From Azonexus sp. (GTDB lineage: Bacteria; Pseudomonadota; Gammaproteobacteria; Burkholderiales; Rhodocyclaceae): a stretch of 64,000 nt of DNA. The translations under genes were made by a program, and so were the position numbers. The DNA is taken from positions 1-64,000 of the forward strand of contig JAITMS010000088.1 in NCBI GenBank assembly GCA_031277255.1, in the 5' to 3' direction. Of this stretch, positions 1 to 8,122 are shown piece by piece. Below the pieces are notes generated by a model. That model saw only the letters and a program-made list of their open reading frames with translations, had not been told where the DNA came from and did no database searches. Positions within the stretch are counted from its first letter, which is position 1. Each line of letters begins with the position of its first letter.

Positions 1-100
1 CGATGACGTCGCCGATCAGCACGGCGCTGGGGTGCACGTAGGCGGTTGGGTCGACGACCGGGACGAGGCCGTCGATGGCGTAAACGCGCAGGGAGGTCAT
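1..100 (-). CDS. PaaY-like gamma-carbonic-anhydrase-fold protein, N-terminus only (runs off the left edge)
   Basis: Only the first 33 codons are present. The protein begins [11 protein letters not shown] and continues into [19 protein letters not shown], the typical N-terminus of the PaaY/CaiE group of left-handed beta-helix hexapeptide-repeat proteins. PaaY is known as a thioesterase-like helper of phenylacetyl-CoA catabolism, and relatives are zinc gamma-carbonic anhydrases. A Shine-Dalgarno-like CAGGAG lies seven bases before the ATG. It reads away from the rest of the window, so it belongs to a leftward transcription unit. The metal-binding His residues lie outside the window, so activity cannot be judged. 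Confidence 0.75.
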   Translation of the reverse strand, partial: MTSLRVYAIDGLVPVVDPTAYVHPSAVLIGDVI

Positions 101-149
101 GCGGCGGCTCCTGACAAAAAAAGAATTTTACCAAGCTGTTGAATTTCGT

Positions 150-320
150 CCTCTGTATGGGAGGCGCTTGGACGGCTCAACGGTCTGTTTAGCTCCTTAT
201 GGTTCTGATCTGAAGGCCATCGAGAAGCTCTGGGTGAGCCTCAAGCGCCGATGGCAGGAAGCCAGCGGAAATTTTGGGGATGATTGCCCTGTTTACTTGA
301 CGGGCACCGCTCATTTTATT
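150..320 (+). pseudogene. Probable IS630-family transposase remnant
   Basis: A short open frame starting near 99 contains DLKAIEKLWVSLKRRW (about 198-245). This closely resembles the C-terminal DDE block of IS630-type transposases, where a PDLNPIEK-type motif with the last catalytic Glu is followed by W-x-x-L-K. No upstream catalytic Asp motifs, intact frame or clear terminal inverted repeats are visible, so only a relic is left. It overlaps the start of the leftward PaaY-like gene. The whole 101-411 stretch holds no other gene; it contains this relic and the operator-like element at 318-341. Boundaries are approximate. Confidence 0.4.
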
Positions 321-341
321 CAAAATAAAGAATATCGTTCT
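318..341 (+). promoter_or_regulatory. Composite GTTCW/WGAAC operator upstream of the SDR operon
   Basis: The layout is ATTCA-N6-AGAAT-ATC-GTTCT. It matches, half-site for half-site, the elements at 4907, 32168 and 46578, with two half-site changes. It lies 71 bases before the SDR start at 412, downstream of a TTGACG (297-302) that could be a -35 box. The -10 box is not clear. Confidence 0.5.
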
Positions 342-411
342 ACTATGTGATTTTAGCTGCGCGACTCACAAAGCCCGTTGTTCGAGCAATTCGTCTTGGA
401 GGAATCAATCT

Positions 412-1308
412 ATGGTCAAGGAAAAAGTTGTCGTCATTACCGGCTCGGGCGCTGGTATCGGCAGGGATTTTGCGCTTGCGTTCGCGGCGGCGGGCGCCAA
501 GGTGGTTGTCAATGATGTTGGTCGCGCCAAGGATTCGGGAGAATTTGTCGCCGAACAGGTCGTGCGGGAAATTCAGGCCACTGGCGGCGTAGCGGTTGCT
601 GCAACGGACAGTATTGCCGAATGGGACGCTGCCCATCGCATTATCCAGACGGCGATTGATGCTTTCGGTCGCATCGACTGCGTTGTCAACAACGCTGGCG
701 TTGTGCGTGATCGCATCTTCTTCAAGATGAGCCTGGAGGAGTGGAAGACCGCGATCGACGTGCACTTGAATGGCTCTTTCTATATGGCGCGTGCTGCCGC
801 GCCGTACTTCAAGGAGCAGAACTCCGGCTCCTATGTACACATGACGTCCACCTCCGGCCTGATCGGCAACATTGGACAGGCGAACTATTCGGCGGCCAAG
901 ATGGGTATCGTCGGTTTGTCGAAATCAATTGCGCTCGACATGGCCAAGTACAACGTCCGCTCAAACTGCATCGCTCCTTGGGCATGGACGGCCATGACGG
1001 CGACGATTCCTGCCGATACGCCGGAAAACATCGCCCGTATCGAAAAGATGAAAAAAATGGATGCCGCGAAGATTGCCCCGTTGGCGATCTACCTCGCCAG
1101 CGATGCGGCCGCCAAGGTGTCCGGGCAAATCTTCGGCGTGCGCGCCAATGAAATCTACTTCTTCAACCAGATTCGCATGATCCGCTCGCTGCATCGGGAT
1201 GGCGGCTGGACGCCGGAGGCGATTGCCGAACATGCCATGCCAGCGTTTGAATCAAGCTTCTTCCCCAACGTGCCGTCGCTGATGCTCACCCCCTGGGATC
1301 CGATCTAG
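412..1308 (+). CDS. MFE-2/17beta-HSD4-type short-chain dehydrogenase
   Basis: This 298-residue SDR probably oxidises a 3-hydroxyacyl-CoA (or a hydroxysteroid-like substrate) with NAD(P). The Rossmann glycine motif TGSGAGIG is at residues 10-17, NNAG at 93-96 and the catalytic YSAAK at 159-163. A C-terminal extension of about 60 residues beyond the usual SDR core resembles the dehydrogenase domain of multifunctional enzyme type 2. The start is supported by GGAGGAA eight bases upstream. It is the first gene of an apparent operon with a MaoC-fold hydratase and a CaiB-type CoA transferase, so a hydratase and a dehydrogenase sit side by side as separate proteins. The substrate is not predictable. 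Confidence 0.85.
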   Translation: MVKEKVVVITGSGAGIGRDFALAFAAAGAKVVVNDVGRAKDSGEFVAEQVVREIQATGGVAVAATDSIAEWDAAHRIIQTAIDAFGRIDCVVNNAGVVRDRIFFKMSLEEWKTAIDVHLNGSFYMARAAAPYFKEQNSGSYVHMTSTSGLIGNIGQANYSAAKMGIVGLSKSIALDMAKYNVRSNCIAPWAWTAMTATIPADTPENIARIEKMKKMDAAKIAPLAIYLASDAAAKVSGQIFGVRANEIYFFNQIRMIRSLHRDGGWTPEAIAEHAMPAFESSFFPNVPSLMLTPWDPI

Positions 1309-1360
1309 GCACTACCCTGCTGGCCCGCCTTGGCGCGGGCGCTCAACGTAAAGGAACATC

Positions 1361-1822
1361 ATGGAAACAGTCGGACTGGGTTTTTATTTCGAGGATCTGC
1401 CCTTGGGCAGGCAATTCAAGACGGTCGGCCGGACCGTTACCGAGGCGGATATTGTTAACTTCATCAACTGTATTGGCATGACCGAGGTTTTGTTTACCAA
1501 CCTCGAATTTCTCAAGCATGAATCAGACATCAAAGGTCGTGTTGCGCCAGGTTCCCTGGTGTACTGCTTTGCCGAGGGCTTGCTGGCGCAATCCACCATG
1601 CAGAAGACGGGTTACGCCTTTCTCGGCATGGATCTCAAAATCGAAGGCCCGACTTTCGCTGGCGACACGATTCATGTCGAATGCGAAGTAATTGAAAGTC
1701 GGCCATCGAAAAGCCGCCCTGGGCGCGGCCTCGTGCGTACCCGGAACCGCGTCGTCAAGCAGGATGGCACGGTGGTGCAAATCTACACGCCATTGCGCAT
1801 GGTCAAGTGCCGTAATTCATGA
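1361..1822 (+). CDS. MaoC-fold (hotdog) dehydratase/hydratase
   Basis: This 153-residue single-hotdog protein has the N-terminal block FEDLPLGRQFKTVGRTVTEAD, typical of MaoC-like enoyl-CoA hydratases and bacterial beta-hydroxyacyl-CoA dehydratases. The usual Asp/His catalytic segment is altered to a VNFINCIGMTEVLFTN region, so hydratase chemistry is likely but not assured. The segment GRVAPGSLVYCFAEGL matches the family's G-x-[IV]-x-[PH]-G helix. It follows the SDR by 52 bases and precedes the CoA transferase by 17 bases, with AAAGGAAC before its ATG. The neighbours suggest hydration/dehydration of a CoA thioester. Confidence 0.75.
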   Translation: METVGLGFYFEDLPLGRQFKTVGRTVTEADIVNFINCIGMTEVLFTNLEFLKHESDIKGRVAPGSLVYCFAEGLLAQSTMQKTGYAFLGMDLKIEGPTFAGDTIHVECEVIESRPSKSRPGRGLVRTRNRVVKQDGTVVQIYTPLRMVKCRNS

Positions 1823-1839
1823 ACAGGGAGAAATAGTTC

Positions 1840-3048
1840 ATGGTTGATGATGCTGAAAAGCTGGATGCCAAAGCAACAGGGCCGCTTACGGGTATCCGGG
1901 TCGTGGACCTGACGGTCAACGTACTTGGCCCCGTTTCCACGCAGATTCTCGGTGACATGGGTGCTGATGTCATCAAGATCGAAACGCCGCAGGGTGATCC
2001 GAACCGTGAGACGGGGCCGTCGCGGAACCCCGGCATGTCGGCGATGCACATGAATGTTAACCGGAACAAGCGTAGCGTCGTGCTCGATCTCAAGCGGCCT
2101 GAGGCCAAAGCCGCGTTCATGCGCCTGATCGAGACGGCTGACGTCTTCGTGCACAGCATGAGGCCTGGCGCAGCCAGGCGCCTTGGAATTTCCTATGAAG
2201 AAATCTCGGCGCGCAACCCGCGCATCATCTATGCTTTTGGCCCAGGCTATCGGCAAGATGGGCCAAATCGAGATTATCCTGCGTTTGACGACGTTGTGCA
2301 GGGAGAAAGCGGCATCGCCGCGTTGATGGCGCAGGTCAATGGCGAGCCGCGTTATTACCCTACTGTTATCATCGATAAGTTTTGTGGCTACATCCTGGCT
2401 TCAGCGATTGGCATGGCGCTGTTTGCCCGCGAGCGCACGGGCAAGGGGCAGGAAGTTCATGTCCCGATGTTTGAAACCATTTTGTCTTTCAACTACCTTG
2501 AACACTTGTGGGGCGCCGCCTTTGATCCGCCGCTTGATCCCGGTGTTGGTTACGTCCGGCTGCTGACGAGCCATCGTCGACCCTACGCAACCAAGGATGG
2601 TCACATTTGCGTCCTCGCGGTTAACGATGAGCAATGGCGGCGTATCCTGCCCGCCTTGGGTCGTCCGGAACTGGTCGAGGATCAACGCTTTGCCACCACC
2701 GCCGGGCGCGTGCGGAACTATGATGAGGTTTATGGCATCGTCGCCGGGCAACTCAAGCTGAAAACGACGGCGGAATGGCACGAGATTTTTGACGAAGCCG
2801 ATATTCCCAATGGCCCCATGAAGACCCTGCAAGAACTGATCGGTGATCCTTACCTGGAGGAAACCGGCTTTTTCCATCGCTACGACCATCCTTCCGAAGG
2901 ACCTGCCATGACCTTGGGGATTCCCGTCAATTTCTCGGCGACGCCCGGCTCCATCCGGCTACCGCCGCCGTCGCTTGGCGAGCACAACATCGAGGTGCTC
3001 TCGGATCTGGGTTATAGCGAGGCCGACATCAAAGCCCTGTCCGCTTGA
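1840..3048 (+). CDS. CaiB/BaiF (class III) CoA transferase
   Basis: At 402 residues this has the normal length of family III CoA transferases, which move CoA between carboxylic acids without net ATP use. Recognisable blocks are the N-terminal GIRVVDLT, LGDMGADVIKIETPQGD and the NRNKRSVVLDLK segment. The likely catalytic Asp is Asp150 in YPAFDDVVQGESG, the position that forms the aspartyl-CoA anhydride in formyl-CoA transferase. The start has a GGGAGAAA Shine-Dalgarno. As the last gene of the SDR-MaoC unit it may activate the substrate of, or recycle CoA from, that pathway. A second family member is at 56401-57588. Confidence 0.9.
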   Translation: MVDDAEKLDAKATGPLTGIRVVDLTVNVLGPVSTQILGDMGADVIKIETPQGDPNRETGPSRNPGMSAMHMNVNRNKRSVVLDLKRPEAKAAFMRLIETADVFVHSMRPGAARRLGISYEEISARNPRIIYAFGPGYRQDGPNRDYPAFDDVVQGESGIAALMAQVNGEPRYYPTVIIDKFCGYILASAIGMALFARERTGKGQEVHVPMFETILSFNYLEHLWGAAFDPPLDPGVGYVRLLTSHRRPYATKDGHICVLAVNDEQWRRILPALGRPELVEDQRFATTAGRVRNYDEVYGIVAGQLKLKTTAEWHEIFDEADIPNGPMKTLQELIGDPYLEETGFFHRYDHPSEGPAMTLGIPVNFSATPGSIRLPPPSLGEHNIEVLSDLGYSEADIKALSA

Positions 3049-3124
3049 TTTCATCTCGTCATTGCGAGGGTTATGGGATGGGCAGAGCCTATGTGGTTGG
3101 TCTGTACATCCTACGAGGGAAGCC

Positions 3125-3220
3125 CTGATTAATTCCGTTCGCCCTGAGCTTGTCGAAGGGCATTCCCATAAAAATCAATGGGTTCGACAAGCTCAGCCCG
3201 AACGGTGGGGAATTGATCAG
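3125..3220. repeat. REP-like imperfect inverted repeat (hairpin)
   Basis: The left arm reads CTGATTAATTCC (3125-3136) then GTTCGCCCTGAGCTTGTCGAA. The right arm is its near-perfect complement, TTCGACAAGCTCAGCCCGAAC (3183-3203) then GGAATTGATCAG. The GAGCTTGTCGAA core is a dispersed intergenic repeat type in many proteobacteria. It lies between the rightward operon ending at 3048 and the leftward toxin gene ending at 3287, so it may also serve as a bidirectional terminator. Confidence 0.8.
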
Positions 3221-3286
3221 AGTTTTCTGAGGGGGGGAGGGGCTTTTGACTGCCCTGCGCGTTTGAAGGTTGTTGCATATCAATCG

Positions 3287-3694
3287 CTACAGTGGCGGAA
3301 TCATGGCGGCGACGCCACGGCCATGCAGCAAGCTGATGGTTTTTCGGTCAAAGGATACGAAGGTAGCTGGCCCGCTTGCCATTTTTCCACCCGTGTAGGC
3401 GATGACGCCATCGGCAAAATCGCCGCCCGCGTCAAGAAAGCGCAACCCCGCTTCTGCCTCGTCCATTTTGATGACAACTTTTTTCAGATTCATGATATCT
3501 CGTATATCTTCGGCTATCATGGCTTTTCCCCGCTTGTAAAAGCTGGAAAGCGTCCAGGAGTATTCACAAAGCACATGGGTTGGAATACATATTTCAGACG
3601 CATTATTGATCGTTTTGAGCGCGGCTGATGCTTGTGCGGCATCATCATTCATCATGATTCTGACAAGAATATTGGTGTCAATGACAATGTTCAT
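3287..3694 (-). CDS. PIN-domain toxin (VapC-like ribonuclease)
   Basis: This 135-residue protein has the four acidic PIN positions: Asp in VIDTNIL, Glu in VLCEYSW, Asp in GGDFADGVIA and Asp in FVSFDRKT. VapC toxins cleave RNA with Mg2+ or Mn2+. The ATG at 3694 was chosen over an upstream in-frame codon because it shares an ATGA overlap with the antitoxin stop and starts exactly at the MNIVIDTN beta-strand. Its partner is the AbrB-type gene directly upstream. The pair sits between catabolic operons with no metabolic link, as an addiction module. Confidence 0.85.
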   Translation of the reverse strand: MNIVIDTNILVRIMMNDDAAQASAALKTINNASEICIPTHVLCEYSWTLSSFYKRGKAMIAEDIRDIMNLKKVVIKMDEAEAGLRFLDAGGDFADGVIAYTGGKMASGPATFVSFDRKTISLLHGRGVAAMIPPL

Positions 3695-3969
3695 CTCAAC
3701 CCTTCCATTCCGGCGTTGGCGTAACTTTGCACGATGCAATCGTCAAGCTCTTCAATCGTTAGTCGAATCTTGTTGTCCTTGTGCCTTTTCCGAGCCTTGG
3801 CTACCAGATCGTCGACTGTCAAGGTTTCTTTTTTATTGGCCGCGACGATTTCAAGTTTTCCATCGGGCATCTTTCTCACGTCCACTCTTTCACCCGGTTT
3901 GACGCCCAAATGCTCCATGAATCCCTTGTTGAAAGTGAACTGGCCGCGCCCGGTCAATGTCATTTCCAT
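3691..3969 (-). CDS. AbrB/SpoVT-domain antitoxin
   Basis: This 92-residue protein has an N-terminal swapped-hairpin AbrB-type DNA-binding domain (residues 5-42: GQFTFNKGFMEHLGVKPGERVDV...), followed by a helical tail that would neutralise the PIN toxin. AGGAG lies five bases before the ATG, and its stop overlaps the toxin start by ATGA. Antitoxins of this class normally repress their own promoter with the toxin; a candidate operator is at 3996-4011. Confidence 0.85.
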   Translation of the reverse strand: MEMTLTGRGQFTFNKGFMEHLGVKPGERVDVRKMPDGKLEIVAANKKETLTVDDLVAKARKRHKDNKIRLTIEELDDCIVQSYANAGMEGLR

Positions 3970-3995
3970 ATCTTCTCCTTTGCCGCCAAATAATT

Positions 3996-4011
3996 TGAAT
4001 TATTAAATTCA
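3996..4011 (-). promoter_or_regulatory. Putative autoregulatory operator of the toxin-antitoxin pair
   Basis: A perfect palindrome, TGAATT-ATTA-AATTCA, lies 27 bases before the antitoxin start in an AT-rich stretch with TAATAAT-like -10 candidates on the minus strand. AbrB-type antitoxins usually bind such sites. Confidence 0.45.
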
Positions 4012-4111
4012 GATTACAAAGTGTCAACTTTCTATAGGAATGATGGGTATCGCCCTCGGCTCTACCCATCCTGCTCGCTAAGCGCATCGCAATGGCGCTA
4101 TTTTTCCGCAT

Positions 4112-4129
4112 GGCGGGATGAATCCCGCC
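4112..4129. repeat. GC-rich palindromic hairpin
   Basis: GGCGGGAT-GA-ATCCCGCC forms a strong 8-bp-stem hairpin just beyond the stop codon of the leftward Uma2 gene. It is preceded by a second hairpin, AGCGC...GCGCT plus ATTTTT (about 4081-4105). They could act as a terminator, or be another dispersed short repeat. Confidence 0.55.
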
Positions 4130-4130
4130 C

Positions 4131-4685
4131 TTACACCCATAGCCAGGCAAGTTCCAGCGGGACGGCAGCGAAGGGGGCCACGCGCACCACTTCCTGGTCG
4201 GCGTGCGAGGCGATGAGCATCCAGCGGCCTTGCTGGTTTTCGTAGGCTTCGAGTGTGCGTAATTCAGGGTCGACGAGCCAGAGGTGCGAGATGCCATTGG
4301 CGGCGTAGAGCGGCATTTTTTCGATGCGATCCAGCCGCGCAGTGCCGGGCGAGAGAATTTCGCAAGCCCAGTCAGGGGCAAGGTTGAACCAGGCGACTCC
4401 GGGAAAGACGGGCATACGCTCACGACGCCAGCCAGCCAGATCGGGAACGAGTACATCCTCGCCGAGATGGAGTTCGGGTTCATCCAATATCCACCAACCG
4501 CCTGGGCCACCATCGCCCATGTCGAAGCTGGGGAAGAGTTTTCCGCCCAGAGCTGAACTTGAGCGGGTGTGTTTGGAGGCGGGTCTTGGGTGGCTGTAGA
4601 GCGTCCCGCGCACGATCTGGCCGACTCTGTTGGGCGGCAGGGCGACGAGATCGTCGTAGGTGGCTGGTTGATGGAGGGCGGACAT
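4131..4685 (-). CDS. Uma2/DUF820 family protein (PD-(D/E)XK nuclease fold)
   Basis: This 184-residue protein shows the family pattern VLVPDLAGWRRE, WACEILSPGTARLDR and KMPLYAANGISHLWLVDP, which carries the Asp, Glu and Lys of a PD-(D/E)XK-like site. The cellular role of Uma2 proteins is unknown; they are numerous in cyanobacteria and in some mobile or accessory regions. The ATG at 4685 was preferred to an upstream GTG at 4733 because MSALHQPATYDDLVALP is where family members begin, though neither has a good Shine-Dalgarno. It is a single gene in the spacer island and shows no link to catabolism. Confidence 0.7.
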   Translation of the reverse strand: MSALHQPATYDDLVALPPNRVGQIVRGTLYSHPRPASKHTRSSSALGGKLFPSFDMGDGGPGGWWILDEPELHLGEDVLVPDLAGWRRERMPVFPGVAWFNLAPDWACEILSPGTARLDRIEKMPLYAANGISHLWLVDPELRTLEAYENQQGRWMLIASHADQEVVRVAPFAAVPLELAWLWV

Positions 4686-4782
4686 GATTGCATGTTGGCG
4701 CGAAAAGGTGGAGGAAAGCTTATCCAGATTCACAGGTCAGGGCAATCTTCAAGTGTGTATTCATCACACATACGCCGCAAGC

Positions 4783-4936
4783 AACGGGGAATTCGAACCC
4801 AAGAGAATTCAGCGTCATTGCGCTTCATTGCTTGGCTTCGCGTCTTTGCGCGAGTGTAATTTTTCGGTGCTTGACATCATCTTCTTATCTGTGTAAGACT
4901 CGCGTCGTTCTGAAATAAGAACATCGTTCAACAAAT
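4783..4936 (+). repeat. Promoter module copy A (about 155 bp, homologous to 46568-46722 in inverse orientation)
   Basis: From AGAGAATTCAGCG (about 4802) through TTGCGCTTCATTGCTTGG and CGCGTCTTTGCGC to the -35 and operator, this stretch aligns almost base for base with the reverse complement of 46568-46722. The best-conserved core runs from about 4802 to 4876. It ends just before the DUF1302 gene. Confidence 0.85.
4871..4930 (+). promoter_or_regulatory. Promoter and composite operator of the DUF1302 operon
   Basis: The -35 is TTGACA (4871-4876). A 17-bp spacer leads to TAAGAC (4894-4899) as a weak -10. Downstream lies GTTCT-GAAATA-AGAAC-ATC-GTTCA (4907-4930), the composite operator seen at several other promoters. 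Its place over the likely transcription start favours repression. AGGAGG (4937-4942) then serves the ATG at 4950. Confidence 0.65.
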
Positions 4937-4949
4937 AGGAGGAGCCGTG

Positions 4950-6629
4950 ATGGAAGAATCACAATCAGTGCGGAGAGGAGCGGGCGCTGCTCTCGCGGTG
5001 GCGCTGGCGGTCGGCAGTGCGCCGACGCTGGCATTTACGATTGACTCGGGGTCGTCTGATGTCACCATGTCGTTGGACACGACCGTGCGCTATAACGCGA
5101 TCCAGCGTCTTGAGAGGCGTGAGAAGGGGTTGTATTCCGCCGCTAACGATGAGAGCCAGCGTTTTGCCGACAAGGGCGATCTGGCCTTGTCGCGGCTGGA
5201 TATTTTTTCCGAGTTTGATCTCAATGTGCGCAACCTCGTCGGCGCCCGCATCAGCGCCGCCGCCTGGTATGACACCAACTTTCCCAACAAGGTCAACAGA
5301 GACAAGAGCTTGCCGGCGGCTCAGGCCAACTTTCCCGGTGGCCGCTGGCCAGATCAAACCGAACGTTACTATGAGGGGCCAAGCGGCGAATTCATGGATG
5401 TTTTCGGCTGGGCCAACATCAATATCGGCTCGACTACGTTGAACGTCAAGGCCGGGCGCTTTGTCTGGCTGCCGGGCGAATTCCTGATCAGCAACGGCAG
5501 CAGCTTCACCTATGGGATGGCGCCGAACGATGGCCTCAAGACCTCACTCAGCCCTGGCGCCTCGGCCAAGGAAACAGGGCTGCCGATTGGCCAGCTTGGC
5601 CTGATCTGGCAACTGACGCCGGAGTTGACGCTGATGGGGCAGTACGTTGCTGAATTCCGCGCCTCACGGCTTGATGAAGGCGGCACCTTCTTCTCTGCGG
5701 CGGATGGCGGCAACGCGCTGCATGCGCCTTTCCTGGCTGCTGGCGTGCCGCGCAGGGATGCCCGCGAAGGCGATCGTGGCGATGTCGGCGTCGGCATCAA
5801 ATGGATGCCGGACATGCTCAAAGGCGATGCCGTTTCCTTCTGGTACCGCAAGTTTGACGATAAGAATCCGTCCTGGGCCAATCAGGTTTTTATCAACGGC
5901 GGTGTGCCGGAAGCGCACGCTGTGTACGCTAAGGATATCGAGTTGTACGGTTTGACCTACAACGGCGGCTGGGGCGCGTGGTCGATCGGTGCTGAAGTGA
6001 ACTACCGCAAGAATATGCCGCTCGCCAGTACTGGACAGTACAGCAACCTGCCGATTCCAGGGATGAGCCGCGATCTCTCGCTTTATGGCGCGCGCGGCAA
6101 TACCTGGCACGCGCTACTCAGCGCCGTATCGACCCTCAACCATAATATGCTGTTCGATAGCGGCTCACTGGTCATGCAACTCGACTACATGCGCCTCGAC
6201 AAGGTGACTGATAACAAGGCGCTGTTCAATGGCGACATGAGCGATGTGGCAGGCCGTTGTGAGAATAACGAAGTACTGCGCGGTTGCGGGACGCGAGACG
6301 CCCTCAGTGCTGCCGTGAACTTCACGCCCACCTGGCAGCAGGCCCTCCCCTCCGTGGATATCTCCATGCCCATGCTGTTCATGTACGGCCTCAAGGGCAA
6401 TCCGGCCGCCGCCAATGCTGGCGTTCTGCCCAAGGAATCCTGGCAATTCCGTATTGGCGCTCGTCTGGAATATCTCTCTGGCGCCTACAAGCACCAGTTC
6501 GAACTGACCTATGGCACGCGTGACGGCAAGAAAGGCAAACTGCCGGGGGCAGCGGTCAACAGCTACTCCGGCCTCGCTAACTTCCGTGACCGGGACTATA
6601 TCAATTTCACCTATTCAACCGCATTCTAA
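4950..6629 (+). CDS. DUF1302 outer-membrane protein
   Basis: This 559-residue protein has an N-terminal signal peptide (hydrophobic residues about 10-28, Ala-rich, cleavage near PTLA-FT). It has many alternating, aromatic-rich strands and ends INFTYSTAF with the C-terminal Phe typical of beta-barrel outer-membrane proteins. DUF1302 proteins occur beside DUF1329 genes in clusters for hydrophobic substrates and are thought to be uptake channels; the function is not proven. The ATG at 4950 was chosen because AGGAGG is seven bases upstream; a GTG at 4947 is directly before it. It is the first gene of the transport set and has the composite operator. Confidence 0.85.
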   Translation: MEESQSVRRGAGAALAVALAVGSAPTLAFTIDSGSSDVTMSLDTTVRYNAIQRLERREKGLYSAANDESQRFADKGDLALSRLDIFSEFDLNVRNLVGARISAAAWYDTNFPNKVNRDKSLPAAQANFPGGRWPDQTERYYEGPSGEFMDVFGWANINIGSTTLNVKAGRFVWLPGEFLISNGSSFTYGMAPNDGLKTSLSPGASAKETGLPIGQLGLIWQLTPELTLMGQYVAEFRASRLDEGGTFFSAADGGNALHAPFLAAGVPRRDAREGDRGDVGVGIKWMPDMLKGDAVSFWYRKFDDKNPSWANQVFINGGVPEAHAVYAKDIELYGLTYNGGWGAWSIGAEVNYRKNMPLASTGQYSNLPIPGMSRDLSLYGARGNTWHALLSAVSTLNHNMLFDSGSLVMQLDYMRLDKVTDNKALFNGDMSDVAGRCENNEVLRGCGTRDALSAAVNFTPTWQQALPSVDISMPMLFMYGLKGNPAAANAGVLPKESWQFRIGARLEYLSGAYKHQFELTYGTRDGKKGKLPGAAVNSYSGLANFRDRDYINFTYSTAF

Positions 6630-6644
6630 AGAGGTGCCAACGTG

Positions 6645-8000
6645 ATGAATGTACGTAATTTGAAAGCCGCCGCCTTGGTGGCGGCGCTTGGCCTTGCGGC
6701 CAGCGTGGCCGTCGCTGCCGATGAAGAACGCCTCCCTTGGGGAGCGATCAAGGCCGGTAACAAGGAAGGCACGATTCCCGCTTATACCGGTGGTCTGCCG
6801 GATACCACCAGCCCGCCGGGTTTCAAGAAAGATTCCGGTTTCTGGCCCGACCCGTTTGCTGATGACAAGCCCTTGTACAAGATTACCGGCGCCAATGTCG
6901 ACCAGTACGCCGACAAGCTCTCCGAGGGCACCAAGGCATTGCTCAAGCGCTTCCCGACCTATAGCGTGTCGGTATACCCGACGCGCCGCTCGGTAGCCTA
7001 CCCGGACTGGGTTATCGAGAATATGAAGAAGAACGCCGCCAATCCCAACTGCAAGATGATCAAGGATGGGCTGGGAGTGGAAGGCTGTTTTGGCGGCACG
7101 CCCTTCCCGAATCCGAAGAATGGCAAGGAGGCGATATGGAACATGCTTTTGGCCTACAACAAGGGGTATTCTTCCTGGACTTACGGCGATGGCTGGTACG
7201 TCGACTCCAAGGGCAACAAGGCGATGACGGCCCAGGTCAATAACCGCTTCCAGAGCGAATATTACAATCCGAATATCACGGCCGAGCAGTTCTATGCCGA
7301 TGGCGGTTTCTATTATGGTCAGAGCAATGTTTATTCCGGCCCGGCGCGTAGCGTTGGCGAGGGCAACCTCCTGAAGAAATATCTCGATGGCCGGCCTGAC
7401 CGCCAGTGGAGCTATTCACCCGGTCAGCGCCGGGTTCGCCAGTCACCCGATACGGCTTACGACTTCCCGGTTGCCACCTCGGGCGGGGTGATGCTTTATG
7501 ATGAAATCTATCTCTTTGGCGGCCAGATGGATCGCTTCGACTGGAAACTGGTCGGGATGCAGGAGATGATCATTCCCTACAACGCTTGGCGGTGGACCGA
7601 CACACCTTCGAAAGAGATGCTGATGGATCAGCATCCGAATCCTGATGTGATGCGCTGGGAGCTGCATCGCGTCTGGGTCGTTGAAGCAACGCTCAAGGAA
7701 GGAGCGCGGCATGTCCGGCATAAAAGACGCTACTACATCGACGAGGATTCTGGCGGTGGCGTCATGGACGGCTGGGACGCCGCCGGGAAACTGTCGGTAG
7801 CAATCTATAGCCCGATCAACCCGATCTATGACAAAAAGATTGCCCGGTCGGCTTCAAGCTGGTACTACGATTTCAATACCGGCGTGTACTACCACAGTTC
7901 CCTCGGGGCCGACCGCAAGAAGGGTGAGTATTACAACTTCGATAAGGTGGACGCAAGCTTCTATACGCCCGAAGGGTTTGCTCGCCGCACTGCGCGCTAA
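6645..8000 (+). CDS. DUF1329 family secreted protein (LolA/LolB-like fold)
   Basis: This 451-residue protein has a clear signal peptide (AAALVAALGLAASVAVAA, cleavage before DEERLPWG). It carries the DUF1329 hallmarks: GNKEGTIPAYTGGLP after the signal, RRVRQSPDTAYDFP and QRVW-like ELHRVWVVEATLKEGARH, and a Tyr-rich C-terminus. Members are predicted periplasmic lipid carriers related to LolB. It follows the DUF1302 gene by only 15 bases, a conserved pairing that suggests a relay of hydrophobic substrate from the barrel through the periplasm. The ATG at 6645 is preferred to the preceding GTG. Confidence 0.85.
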   Translation: MNVRNLKAAALVAALGLAASVAVAADEERLPWGAIKAGNKEGTIPAYTGGLPDTTSPPGFKKDSGFWPDPFADDKPLYKITGANVDQYADKLSEGTKALLKRFPTYSVSVYPTRRSVAYPDWVIENMKKNAANPNCKMIKDGLGVEGCFGGTPFPNPKNGKEAIWNMLLAYNKGYSSWTYGDGWYVDSKGNKAMTAQVNNRFQSEYYNPNITAEQFYADGGFYYGQSNVYSGPARSVGEGNLLKKYLDGRPDRQWSYSPGQRRVRQSPDTAYDFPVATSGGVMLYDEIYLFGGQMDRFDWKLVGMQEMIIPYNAWRWTDTPSKEMLMDQHPNPDVMRWELHRVWVVEATLKEGARHVRHKRRYYIDEDSGGGVMDGWDAAGKLSVAIYSPINPIYDKKIARSASSWYYDFNTGVYYHSSLGADRKKGEYYNFDKVDASFYTPEGFARRTAR

Positions 8001-8021
8001 GCGGCTGGGCTGTTGTCAATA

Positions 8022-8055
8022 AAAAGGTAGGCGGGCCAGTCCCCGCTTACCTTTT
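8022..8055. terminator. Bidirectional-looking intrinsic terminator
   Basis: AAAAGGTA-G-GCGGG pairs with CCCGC-T-TACCTTTT around a short loop, giving a stem of about 14 bp flanked by A and T tracts on both sides. It lies 22 bases after the DUF1329 stop and could attenuate transcription into the YCF48-like gene. Confidence 0.75.
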
Positions 8056-8122
8056 ATACTGGATTTTATCTACCCACGGGTTAGCGCCGCGCCATCGCGG
8101 CTATAAGCTTGAGGTTTTTGAG

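Noticed and set aside
3125..3220. CRISPR-like or tandem repeat structure.
   Set aside because: There is one inverted-repeat unit only, with no repeated spacer pattern.
3890..4693. Open frame of 267 codons on the minus strand overlapping the antitoxin and Uma2 genes.
   Set aside because: It runs across two genes with clear families in another frame and shows a Pro/Ser/Thr-rich, low-order composition.
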